Shown here: one piece after another, positions 13,101-20,159 of the stretch
Layout: the number at the start of each line of letters is the position of its first letter
Numbering within the stretch: position 1 is the stretch's first letter
Assembly (NCBI GenBank): GCA_032718475.1
Contig: JAUCBJ010001424.1
Coordinates: forward strand, 1 to 64,000
Length of the DNA: 64,000 bases
Direction of reading: 5' to 3'
Source: Nemertoderma westbladi
Lineage: Eukaryota > Xenacoelomorpha > Nemertodermatida > Nemertodermatidae
Notes under the pieces: model-generated
Told to the model about the DNA's origin: nothing
Seen by the model: the letters and a program-made list of their open reading frames with translations, nothing else
Database searches by the model: none
Translations under genes and position numbers: made by a program

Positions 13101-14656
13101 TATATTTATCTCATAAGTAGCTACACAACAATGTAATAAAACCTATATAATATTACTATTAGGTAGCTATTCATACAATAAACAAAATGTTCGAATATGG
13201 TGTATTTATTCAAATTGAATAAATGTTTTTTTAAATTACTTTAGTGGAGCAAAATCATGGAACTTTTGAACCTATCACAGCTATTCCTCACTTAAATTCA
13301 TATTTTCATGACCATCTTTCCATTAATGCCAACAACCAATGGTTAAACAACAACTGCGGTGATATTCGCTCAATATCGACGGATACCTGTTTTTAAATGC
13401 TTTTTAAACGCTAGAGATTGAAAGCAAAAATATAAATTCTGTCTCAATAGGCCCAACTATGTTTAACTAACTAGTTTAAAATTACATGCAATCTCACATG
13501 ATTTGTAGAAAAAATACGGGTGTCGGTCACTGAATTATGGACATAGGGCGTGGTGTGTTAGGAGAGGGGTCGCCTAATCCAATCTCACATCGGGACGTCC
13601 AATCCGTGGCCACGAAATATGCAGTTTGTTAATCAAAATGTCTAGTGAACATACTATTATGTGATGATATCATATCTGTGTAAATATGTGAGGTGAGTGA
13701 AAATGCTCGGGTATAAACACGCTCAAAATATTGTGAGTGAAAATGGTGATTTTGGATAAAATGTGCGCAATATAATCCTAAACGTTCAAACCTGTCCACG
13801 TTTCCTCGCTCAAAGTCATCTCGAAGGGTGCAGTCCAGATTGAATTCCTTCGTCATTTGACCATCTGTATCTGTGATCGTTATGAAAACATCTGCATCTG
13901 TACCGCCCCCCTTGACATCACCTATATTAAATAATGAACACATCATGTAAATTACATTTATTTTATATGAATTAATGACTCTAAATACATTTAAATTGTT
14001 GTTATTAACCGAACCATATAATACTTTGTGCTAGAGCAGCAAGCCTAACAAAGTTGTTTGTTTTGTTTGCAGGCAATTGCATTGTTTGCCGTGGAATCGC
14101 CATGTAATTTGAAACCCCCCCAGAAAACTAATGGTATGAAACAGTAGCCTTACAAGTAAATTGCCATAAAAATTTGAGACAGGTGGGGCCGGGGGGAGGG
14201 GGGGGGGGGGGGGGGGGGAACTAGGCGCAAATCATATTTCGGCGAATTAATATTTCGTCTTATCTTAAACTACAAATTTAGGAAAAGGAACAGGTTACAG
14301 TGGCACGTTATTCTAACAAAACAATAAACGTTACTTAAGAACACAGTTCTTTCTACTTAAACAGGGTATATAACAAACTACAAATTTAGGAAAAGGAACA
14401 GGTTACAGTGGCACTTTATTCTAACAAAACAAAAACGTTACTTAAGAACACAGTTCTACTTAAACGGGGTATATAACTTGATCTAAATGTTTACATTATT
14501 GCACTAATAGAGACCAAAACATGTATTTTATAACACTTTCTAACCTGTCTCGACCCATATATAGGCGTGCTGTGGATTTGTGTTAAACTTGCAGATCATA
14601 TCAGTGAGATAGGAGAACTTAGTTGGGTCTTCATGCTTCATCAGAATAGAACCCAT
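919..14656 (-). CDS. PLAT-domain lipoxygenase, eight 5' exons (3' part outside window)
   Basis: Joined exons (minus strand): 14656-14545, 13921-13792, 9267-9062, 6041-5905, 2978-2853, 2379-2282, 1773-1640, 1104-919. Every junction has GT/AG and the reading phases fit (1,2,1,0,0,2,1,1), giving 376 residues without a stop. Residues ~30-145 are a PLAT beta-barrel, which in this family binds membrane or calcium. The catalytic part follows, with the family motifs EDEWFG (~244), PIAIQL, LAKMW and the iron-ligand pair H370-x4-H375 (HESSAH). Animal lipoxygenases add O2 to polyunsaturated fatty acids to make hydroperoxides. The remaining iron ligands and the C-terminus must lie beyond base 1, so activity and positional specificity cannot be judged. 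The start ATG has A at -3 and G at +4. An allene-oxide-synthase fusion upstream, as in corals, is not seen but cannot be excluded. Confidence 0.9.
1640..1773 (-). CDS. Lipoxygenase exon 7
   Basis: Acceptor AG at 1775-1774, donor GTTAGT from 1639. It encodes residues ~270-314 with the family pattern FAVTEEMV, then TLDEVI, then LYICDLRIL. Entry phase 2 and exit phase 1 match both neighbouring exons. Confidence 0.9.
1774..2281 (+). repeat. Intron with a LINE-like 3' tail ending in (TAG)n
   Basis: Intron between lipoxygenase exons 6 and 7. About 1920-2165 is less AT-rich and ends in CTCGACCTAGTAGTAGTAG (about 2128-2146). The same ending occurs at 8972-8998, and a related one at 50393-50405 follows an RTE-like reverse transcriptase tail. 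It is probably a 5'-truncated LINE inserted on the plus strand. No coding remnant was recognised. Confidence 0.4.
2282..2379 (-). CDS. Lipoxygenase exon 6
   Basis: Acceptor AG at 2381-2380, donor GTGAGT from 2281. It encodes residues 238-269, including HWQEDEWFGNQ and GANPGLIQLCKEIP, the most recognisable lipoxygenase block in the window. Phase 0 in, phase 2 out. Confidence 0.93.
2853..2978 (-). CDS. Lipoxygenase exon 5
   Basis: Acceptor AG at 2980-2979, donor GTAAGT from 2852. Exactly 42 codons, phase 0 on both sides, residues 196-237, beginning YDLLGLKAN and ending LYEPP. Upstream lies the 2.9-kb intron that received the MULE. Confidence 0.87.
3081..3088. repeat. Left target-site duplication of the MULE
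   Basis: GTTCACCA directly precedes the left inverted repeat and recurs exactly at 5496-5503 after the right one. Eight bases is within the usual 8-11 bp for Mutator-like elements. Confidence 0.75.
3089..3278. repeat. Left inverted-repeat arm, tandem AAACAGCC repeats
   Basis: About seven copies of a CTGG(A)AA(A/T)AACAGCCACT motif. In the inner part they recur every 27 bases with linkers such as GCCAATTATG. They are in reverse orientation to the copies in the right arm. Confidence 0.8.
3519..4949 (-). CDS. MULE transposase with FLYWCH-type zinc finger
   Basis: A 476-residue uninterrupted ORF. Residues ~10-70 form a FLYWCH-like finger: aromatic pattern CFEHNGYSYRLC, W38-x-C40, C45, then H64 and C68 (the usual final H-x-H is not exact). 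Residues ~190-395 are a MULE DDE nuclease: D202 in MDGTFK, D268 in IDFE, a C-x-C-H-x-H cluster at 287-292, and E384 in NNVEGWH. MULE transposases cut at the terminal inverted repeats and paste the element elsewhere; FLYWCH fingers usually bind DNA. The ATG is the first in frame after upstream stops. The ORF is centred between the two inverted-repeat arms, which supports its being the element's own transposase. Confidence 0.88.
   Translation of the reverse strand: MTTYKTNKEKECFEHNGYSYRLCNPSAPVNPVSLNKSWRCRQTGCKGRLWTDDQNNYREIRSEHGENCAPQPERRLVEKTRCVIKDQAKKTFRPMPAIYRENADVLSANPVAAGQLPALRRMESSLYKARKSQFPHVPQTLEEFATAINKPPDDPESFPDQLRRTISGHQFLFYCSDTADIVIYMTDGCFRRLCAATDVAMDGTFKIVPELWQQLFTIHAFNGDRCQPMVYILMMHKDRKSYVRILRILKDHAAEIQLQFNPARISIDFETGLIPALLAELPASQICGCHFHMCQAIYRKIQELGLAVAYADPDQNVPVRLVVRCLMAVVFLPPQDIDAGFQQLIEFALPIIFDQLFQYFEGQWLNNEYARMHGRRRRTNNNVEGWHSAMTKAIAKNHPNSYEFLSFIRLEQGRVETELQQIQQGQQVNRRNAKYEKINRAITVLTQRYADVPDFIALDFCRQMSVLFSNPLNIAL
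5326..5495. repeat. Right inverted-repeat arm of the MULE
   Basis: Six copies of (A)GTGGCTGTTTTTCCAG or GTGGCTGTTATTCCAG, the reverse complement of the left-arm motif. The block CAAACCCA(C/G)TGGCTGTT is itself repeated, at about 5347 and 5452. Short plus-strand ORFs through it are only translated repeats. Confidence 0.8.
5496..5503. repeat. Right target-site duplication of the MULE
   Basis: GTTCACCA, identical to 3081-3088, directly after the right end TTTACC. The DNA after it (GTGATCTTCCACAG and onward) has a near copy at about 18696, so the intron was already repeat-derived at the insertion site. Confidence 0.75.
5905..6041 (-). CDS. Lipoxygenase exon 4
   Basis: Acceptor AG at 6043-6042, donor GTAAGT from 5904. 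It encodes residues 150-195 with ELLHRKQTYQYSQ and LPIDEKFSSGYK, equivalent to the linker between the PLAT and catalytic domains. Phase 1 in, phase 0 out. Confidence 0.9.
6095..7627 (+). pseudogene. Retroelement pol remnant with C-terminal CxxC/nuclease-like tail
   Basis: Broken plus-strand coding DNA in the intron between lipoxygenase exons 3 and 4. Pieces in shifting frames include EIHMVLGHRYLGG then GTEEGRR, VAKTYHLTTHTAMCGQCL, and CEGCGEQFTTAHALCCKSGG with a following RRHDEV. A YLGG-x-IGT motif, a WVKKII-like helix, a CxxC...H.L.C finger with G-G-x-V-x-RH, and then ADLVM with WEFQRVASFNI, resemble the end of polyproteins of DIRS-like or related retroelements in aquatic invertebrates. Exact clade not determined. 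Many stops and frameshifts and a 94-bp duplication show that it is dead. GC content is higher than in the flanks. Confidence 0.6.
7060..7249 (+). repeat. 94/95-bp tandem duplication inside the retroelement remnant
   Basis: The block starting GATGTGGAGGGTTTGGGAAT recurs from about 7155 as GATGTGGAGGGTATGGGAAT. It includes GGTGGCGTCGTTCAACATTG, CCCCTCATATT and GGGCCAACCATTC. Few mismatches separate the copies, so the duplication is younger than most of the element's decay. Confidence 0.85.
7628..9061. repeat. Intron with dispersed repeat, GACA microsatellite and LINE-like tail
   Basis: No coding signal. Three things stand out. (1) 8320-8700 matches a dispersed family seen again at 52353-52590 (AAATTAAAACTGACATCGGA, GGCAATTATCT(C/T)(A/G)GAATGA, ACTACTCCTCC); its 8320-8400 part is also related to 38090-38180. 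(2) A (GACA)n microsatellite at about 8408-8446. (3) About 8870-8998 ends in ACTCGACCTAGTAGTAGTAG, the same tail as near 2140. Confidence 0.6.
9062..9267 (-). CDS. Lipoxygenase exon 3 (second half of PLAT domain)
   Basis: Acceptor AG at 9269-9268, donor GTTGGT from 9061. It encodes residues 81-149: FDIKDIDLEFG, DDWFCNKVAIL, YVFPVHRWI, LLPQ. The D-W-F and F-P-x-x-R-W-I motifs are PLAT signatures. Phase 2 in, phase 1 out. Confidence 0.92.
9600..11313 (-). pseudogene. Decayed gene of a widespread transposon-like invertebrate family
   Basis: Reading the minus strand from 11313, fragments in changing frames line up in one order: SKLPSNGQVLR; then KARIPNKHVQDSIKKLEKL with a lysine-rich helix (10925-10740); then MEDLFDVAHADAM; then LDRTSVSNRCANMNITETAKCLGAD (10151-10492); then KMLPDRTGNDIVDRLP; then MCFDTTSVNTGSNAGAC; then LLALACHHHIFELVVGFAFDVCMGPS (9613-9849). 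I recognise this succession from uncharacterised invertebrate proteins with a likely RNase-H-fold nuclease (FDTT, HHIxE). At least four frameshifts or stops break it. The poly-G repeat just upstream may mark one end of the element. Function inferred only from its repeated, decayed nature. Confidence 0.6.
10945..11095. repeat. Dispersed repeat, copy 1 (GAGACAGG-poly(G) end)
   Basis: GAGACAGG followed by 18 G, then CGACGCAAAACCCACTTTGG, GCGAATTAATAT, TTAGGGAAAGGAGCAGGTTA. A diverged second copy lies at 14174-14345 in the same orientation. It could be the terminal part of the decayed element at 9600-11313. Confidence 0.6.
11340..13791. other. Intron remainder, nothing recognised
   Basis: AT-rich DNA between the decayed element and lipoxygenase exon 2. 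The short ORF at 12188-12430 has no family features. No repeat of note was seen. Confidence 0.5.
13792..13921 (-). CDS. Lipoxygenase exon 2 (first half of PLAT domain)
   Basis: Acceptor AG at 13923-13922. The donor is the weak GTTTGA from 13791, chosen because it alone restores the frame into exon 3 (VDR-FDI). It encodes GDVKGGGTDADVFITITD and DDFERGNVDR, the classic PLAT opening (TGD, GTDA, F-x-x-G). Phase 1 in, phase 2 out. Confidence 0.88.
14174..14345. repeat. Dispersed repeat, copy 2
   Basis: Diverged copy of 10945-11095: GAGACAGG, a G tract (14198-14218), GGCGAATTAATAT, then AGGAACAGGTTACAGTGGC. It lies in the first intron of the lipoxygenase. Confidence 0.6.
14265..14480. repeat. ~106-bp tandem duplication
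   Basis: Two near-identical copies of a block beginning AAACTACAAATTTAGGAAAA and ending GGGTATATAAC, the first starting at about 14268 and the second at about 14374. They differ by small indels in TTCTTTCTACTT and ACAATAAACG. The second copy of the dispersed repeat overlaps the first. Confidence 0.8.
14545..14656 (-). CDS. Lipoxygenase exon 1 (start codon)
   Basis: The ATG at 14656-14654 sits in CACAATGGG (A at -3, G at +4). The exon encodes 37 residues starting MGSILMKHEDPTKF and ending HAYIWVETG across the junction. The donor GTTAGA begins at 14544. YIWVETG-D is the first PLAT strand. The frame stays open a little upstream, so a spliced 5' exon with an earlier start is possible. Gly2 leaves N-myristoylation conceivable, but this is not shown. 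Confidence 0.75.
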
Positions 14657-17600
14657 TGTGCTGTTTGGTTTCAGTTATATCAGTTTATTTTTGGTGATCT
14701 ACTTCTGCGTATTATCCTCCACCACATATCGGCATCGCGAATATATACATCATTGTCAATAGCACAGCTCTATAAAATATCCTTAACCAACCACCAAGAA
14801 TACCTCAGAGAGAAAACTTCGCTCTATATTTGTAGAAATTATACATAACTCTATATAAATAGATGCCAGATTTATGTATTTAATTAATATGCCAGATTAC
14901 ATATTTGAATATGGAATTTTGCTAATTTAATTGTTAAGTTAATTTAAATGTAATTGAGTTAATTGTTTCCACTGTCGGCAAAGGTTTGAAGAACACAGTA
15001 AATCATTGATGAAATTAAAGAAAACTTAGTACACAAGTGGTCTGTCGAAACCTGAAATAGAATTTGCGTGCGGGGACTCAGGAGTTATCCCGGCTCCCGC
15101 TCTTAATAATTCAAAACAGACCTTGAGAAAAATTCAGAGCAAATCAGTCTACAAAATTTTAAAATGTTGAGCTACTTGTATCGCCCCAAATTATCTTAGA
15201 TAAAATGTACTCTAATTAATTGTAACCAGTTGCACTGGAACCCATAAAAATCTAGAATTAAATAATTTGATGTCGTCCTCAGAATGAAAATGTAACGATT
15301 TCTGTAGGTCATCCAGTTGTGTTAATACTATGTCCCTAAACCACCTACATTGTCCTACAGCTACATTGTACAATAAAATGCTGTCAAAAATTCATTGATG
15401 GCAGCTACTTATTTATTGTAATTACCAAACGCCATTTGCTGCTATATTGCTGTGTGTGCCAAATAAGACAAACAAACTGTTTATAACTGTCTATATGGGC
15501 ATGGCATATACTACTGAGTATAGCAATCAATAATTTTTACATCTGTCATAAGCTACATTGGAAACATGATGATTACTGCACATTACTTGTATAGATCATA
15601 ATAGTAGTTTGGCGTGAAATATATTACACTACCCCAGTGGTAAGTAGGCCTACTACCGTAATTAAAATCAATTACCACATTGGACAGGCACAGATTCTAG
15701 TGAAAAGGAACATGGTGAACCTAAACTGTTTACACTGTTTGACGACAGCTTGCTCAGTTTGCTAGCCCTTCATACACGAATTCAACAAAAGAAAATATTT
15801 ATGTAAGATAAATAAATTATTTTGCCAACACCGTACGTTTATAACTGTGTATCACCTAATCAATATAATATCCTATTTAGGTAGCATGGTTGTTATTAGC
15901 CTGCGGGTCTCATTAGCCAATAGGGTAGGTGAGTACAAAAACTTGTTGGGGAGAAACAATAAGGGGGATGCCCTGAATGTATTGGCAGAAGTATGTTTGT
16001 TTTGTTTAGAACGCGAAAAAAGAACAGGAAAATACGGTATAAGGGGGGGGGGGGGGGGGGGGGGGGGGGGTCTAGCACCTCCACCTCTATTTGGAACTTG
16101 TCAAAATTTGTATTAGTCCTATCATGTGACGAATTTAATCTTTCTCATATCTTTTCTCAAACTGTAGTATTATTTTTGAACCAAGACAAATGGTATTATC
16201 TAAAATAGCGGGAAATTGGTCCGTCTTTAACCACTCGCTACAATGATAGGTCTGTGTTTATTAACAATGGACCATCACGGTCACAATGATTTAACTATAC
16301 ACTCTAGCTACTAATTTACAGTTACACCCATAGAGGAACGCGACCGGTATATTATTTTATAATTTATTATTGGTGTTATAGGTGAATGTGTGGTTTTATA
16401 TTATTAGAACTTTGTTAGGCGCAGCTTTGCAAAGTTGGGATGACGTCCAGGTGGGATTGAACTGGTGACCTCCGGGTTGGAAGTCTGACGCTCTAACCAT
16501 GATAACCTAATATAGATATAGTTAAGTCTCGTTTCGTTTTTAGGTAGTTTTGCCATACCAACCATTGATCTAATTAACTTGAGACAATGGGATCAACTCC
16601 TACCTTTTACAATTATATTTATTGTTCACTTATAAAACGCTGAGACATTTTTCTTTTTTACTATTACAATTGATAATAATCTTATACATAAGAAATTCTA
16701 AAAACAAACTCCATGACTGAAGCGCAGGTTTTAAAATTTACTAAAGTATACTATAGTAGCCTACTGTACTACATTATGTACTGTACTGTACAAACAAAAT
16801 ATAGTGGCATGGAGTGATATTCGCTATATTACTAGGTTCATTAGACTTATACACACAGACACCTTCTCACAATTTGATTGGCCGTTTATCACCAGTAAAC
16901 TATTTCGAACAATCCGAAGGTTATTAAATAATAATTATATTAAACTACTGCAGGGGTACGATATGTCGTACCGATATGATAAGTAATATACTAAGATATA
17001 ATAATGTTATATAGTAATATATTAAGATATGATAAAATTATTTTGTTGAATTATATGTGTAAAAAATAGTACTTTAGCTTTATTTGTACAATGTTCTAGA
17101 ACAGAAAACCAGATCTATTTTTAAAAACAAAGTGAAACCGAAAGTTTGTTTTCCACTCCATGTGTTGTTAACAAAACATGGAAGTTAATGAGATTATAGT
17201 GACTTAAAAATACTTTACCTATAAAAAAAAGTCGTTGAAAATTGTGGCCTAAGGTGCACTAATGTCGGTTCACTAATGAAAATTTTTTAATTCATAGTCC
17301 GGGTTGCGCGCGGGTAAAAATTATGCCATATGCACAATGTGTTGTGTATTTAAACTATACAATCCCTTCTGTAAAAAACACAAAGAAATTAAACGTGTAA
17401 GTGCAGACACAGGTGAGTGAGAATGGGGGAAAAATAATTGTACTAAATTCATTATCCTACCTTAAAATTCTAGATTTGAATTTGATTAGAATCTAGGGAA
17501 TTGAAACCATAGATACTTTCCTTAAGATACTTTTCACAAAGTGTTTTATTTCAGCCATGTTGAGACAACTTTTGCGCTAACAGAGTGCTTACAATATAAC

Positions 17601-18280
17601 ACAATTATTATGCACAATGAAATAACGTAGATTCTTATTGACTGACTTACCTTATAATAAGATACATGCACGAACGTACAGTTTTCTGATTGTCTATCAT
17701 TGTCATTCTCAGCGAAGCTTTCACCAAGTAAAATCGTTGGTAGATTAAACTTGAAACTCCATCATTTTGTTTCTTCCAATCTTTCAAATTGAAGTTCTAG
17801 TGCCATGCCTAATATAGACTCACTTTCTCAAGTCAGACCCTTGTCCTTACGTACTGTATAGTAGTAGACTATACAGCCTATATATAGACTATATATCGAA
17901 GATTGAGTCGTGGACTGATCATTGTCTGCGCTTTTGACATGAATGAGGTGAGATTTTGCCCCCTCGGGGGTCCATATCTAGTTAGCGGGGGTTTGAGGAG
18001 TACGCTCCCAAGAGTGCGTCTCGGACTATCCCTTTATCATGAAGAGCAACAGTAAATAATAACAGTAAAATTACTTTCTTGATAATCGATTAGCTAGTGT
18101 TCTGAAATTAGCTAATATGGTGTTCTAGAACACAATATTTTTTTGAAAAATGTTGTAAGGAAGTCAACAGTGGTAATTTAGTTATAAATTAGTTATAATA
18201 TATGCTTATATACTGTAATATATGTTATAAGTTATGGTTTAAGTAAATAAGCAGAGTGGCACGAGGCATGTTTTCATAGC
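14657..18280. other. Gene-poor upstream region
   Basis: AT-rich, with no supported gene. It contains a run of 28 G at 16043-16070, which creates artefactual poly-Gly and poly-Pro ORFs, and a tRNA-like fragment at about 16437-16505. A plausible minus-strand donor (GTAAGT from 17650) follows a short open stretch but has no convincing acceptor. No promoter element for the lipoxygenase could be identified. Confidence 0.5.
16437..16505 (-). repeat. tRNA-like fragment (SINE head or tRNA pseudogene)
   Basis: Minus strand: ATGGTTAGAGCGTCAGACTT, then an anticodon-loop-like CTTCCAA, then GGAGGTCACC and a B box AGTTCAATCCC (16453-16463). The 5' quarter of a tRNA and the acceptor pairing are missing, so it is not a functional tRNA gene. 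Confidence 0.55.
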
Positions 18281-18290
18281 GAAACTGCCG

Positions 18291-18304
18291 GTTGCCATGG
18301 TAAC
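18291..18304. promoter_or_regulatory. RFX X-box motif, copy 1
   Basis: GTTGCCATGGTAAC, a perfect palindromic match to the X-box bound by RFX transcription factors. No gene start is seen close by. Regulatory use is inferred only. Confidence 0.45.
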
Positions 18305-18407
18305 TGTAAATATGATCAATTAATTTATTTTGGTCGATATCGGGGGTAGGAGGTGGTCCCGTTGCATCAAGTTCATTTGATCAATGGTTGGTATGGCGAA
18401 ACTACCG

Positions 18408-18421
18408 GTTGCCATGGTAAC
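18408..18421. promoter_or_regulatory. RFX X-box motif, copy 2
   Basis: Same 14-mer, 117 bp further on, inside a weak direct repeat (GCGAAACT(G/A)CCGGTTGCCATGG). The shared flanks suggest that both copies came from one duplicated segment. Confidence 0.45.
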
Positions 18422-18769
18422 TGGGACTTTTAATCAAGCCCATGCACATCGCCATAGTCGATATAGTTGGAGTAGGTAAAGGTTCTACAATGATAGGATT
18501 ACTAGTTTTCGTTGGACACACTACCTGACCCCTGCATGCAGCTTTCCAGGTCGTATCTATTTTAGGTCATGCTCTAACCATTAAGCTAACGGCTCAGGTA
18601 AAAGGTAGACCTCGAAATACTACCTGATACATTGTATGTCCACAATTTACCTCCCCATGGCCTCCCATCTGTCAATACCATCATCTGCTGCCACGGTGAT
18701 CTTCCACAGAAAACCCTTCCGCGCTCTTTTATATATATATATATGTTTATTGACAAGTTTTTACAAGTT

Positions 18770-18935
18770 GCCCTTGGTTCCCATTTATCTACGAGTCAAG
18801 GATGAAAGCTAGGGTTGGGCTAGGCTGCATTTAAAGCACCGTGCCCAAGCAGAGCTGCCTCATCTAGAGCTCGAACCAGGGTTTCCTGATTGGTAGCCCA
18901 GGAATGTGACCACTAGATCAAGCTGCGACTTTCTC
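18770..18935 (-). mobile_element. tRNA-derived SINE
   Basis: Minus strand: A-box-like TGATCTAGTGGTCA (18907-18920) and B box GGTTCGAGCTC (18867-18877) about 30 bp apart, followed by a non-tRNA body (GGGCACGGTGCTTTAAATGC, then CTTTCATCCTTGACTCG) and AT-rich end sequence. This head-plus-body layout is that of a Pol III SINE. Target duplications were not resolved. Confidence 0.6.
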
Positions 18936-19231
18936 TATAGACTATAAGAAATACTATGCACATATTTAAAATTTTATGTTTTCTCTAGTCAAAAACACAG
19001 TTCAAATTTGCATAGAAATGGGCAAAATTTAACTATCGCTTACCCTGACTTACTATACACTACCTGTTTTGCTGCATCACCCCACTAAACTTAATGAGAA
19101 GTTTTTATTTGTAAACCGGCGGTTATTAGACCCATGGCAGGAAGAAAAAATATGAATGCTAACAAAGCAACATCTCTTTTAATTCTCGTGATTGGCTGTT
19201 TCTCACAATGTCTGTCAAAACATGCAGGTCG

Positions 19232-19396
19232 TGGGACCATGGAGCCCATTTTGGCACTTAGAAGGATAATTGAAGAGTTATCAAAAAAGAAAGACAGGCA
19301 TCTGGCTGTTATTTTTGTTGACTTCTTCAAGGCCTTTGATTCAGTCTCTCGCTCACGTATGTTCAGCATACTTTCATTATATGGATATATGGATGT
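19232..19396 (+). pseudogene. RTE-like reverse transcriptase fragment
   Basis: Encodes GRGTMEPILALRRIIEEL, then AVIFVDFFKAFDSVSRS, the palm-domain block with F-V-D-F (catalytic Asp motif A) of RTE-like LINEs. It is part of the same sequence found at 21850-22010, 27480-27580 and 54020-54190. It ends within the left edge of the tandem duplication. Confidence 0.8.
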
Positions 19397-19960
19397 CATG
19401 AACTTATTGCAGCAACCAGTTTGTTAAGTTTGTTTGTTAACATTATTAGTTATGGTAGCTATTATGGTGTTTTTATGGAGCTTGTGAATTATTTACTAGC
19501 TAGTAATAGTATGTATTTAAAATGTATAAAACTGATTTTTTTTATATATTGCGTACGTATACTGTATGTGTTGTTGGTTGGTTAACAAGCCTAAATTATT
19601 ATCGTAGATAATAGCTGGATCTCATTCAGGGACTGTTATAATATCATCAATATTGTTGGTAATTAATATAATCAGCAACAGTTTAGGCCTAATTCTGAAA
19701 TATCAATGTTTTCACAAGTGTTTTTATAATTTCAAGGAAATGCTAGCTAGTAAAAAAAAACACTAGCTACACCTTAATAAATAATATATAATAATGTTCG
19801 CGAACACTTACCAATAACAAAAATAAAAAAAGTATAGTATTTTTACAATTTTAAAAAATTATAGCTAGTAAATAACACTAGCTACCATAAAAAAAATATC
19901 TCTACTAATGTTCTAGAACATTTACCAATATCAAAAAAGCACTAAAAGGCTGCTATCAGG

Positions 19961-20136
19961 AACCGGACAATTCGGTCCTGGACAGTTCGGTCCCGGACAA
20001 TTTGGTCGTAGGACAATTCGGTTCTGGGACAATTCGGTCCCGGACAATTCGGTCCCATTTATTTAGTGTTTTGAGACCGAATTGTCCGGGACCGAATTAT
20101 CTGGACCGAATTGTCCGGGACCGAATTGTCCTACAT
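19961..20136. repeat. 15-mer foldback (GGACAATTCGGTCCC)n, unit A
   Basis: Six direct copies of GGACAATTCGGTCCC-like units, then an AT spacer of ~18 bp (ATTTATTTAGTGTTTTGA), then four copies in reverse orientation. A strand would fold into a long hairpin. The ORF through it is only translated repeat. Confidence 0.85.
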
Positions 20137-20159
20137 CCCAGATTAAGGACATGGGGGTG

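Noticed and set aside
15847-16208. Poly-Gly and poly-Pro ORFs on both strands
   Set aside because: They are translations of the 28-G run at 16043-16070 with no other protein-like sequence.
16437-16505. A functional tRNA gene
   Set aside because: 5' arm and acceptor stem are missing and the anticodon stem does not pair cleanly.
17651-17790. Possible extra 5' lipoxygenase exon (open stretch before GTAAGT)
   Set aside because: No credible acceptor, no family match, and exon 1 already has a good start codon; could only be a 5' UTR exon.
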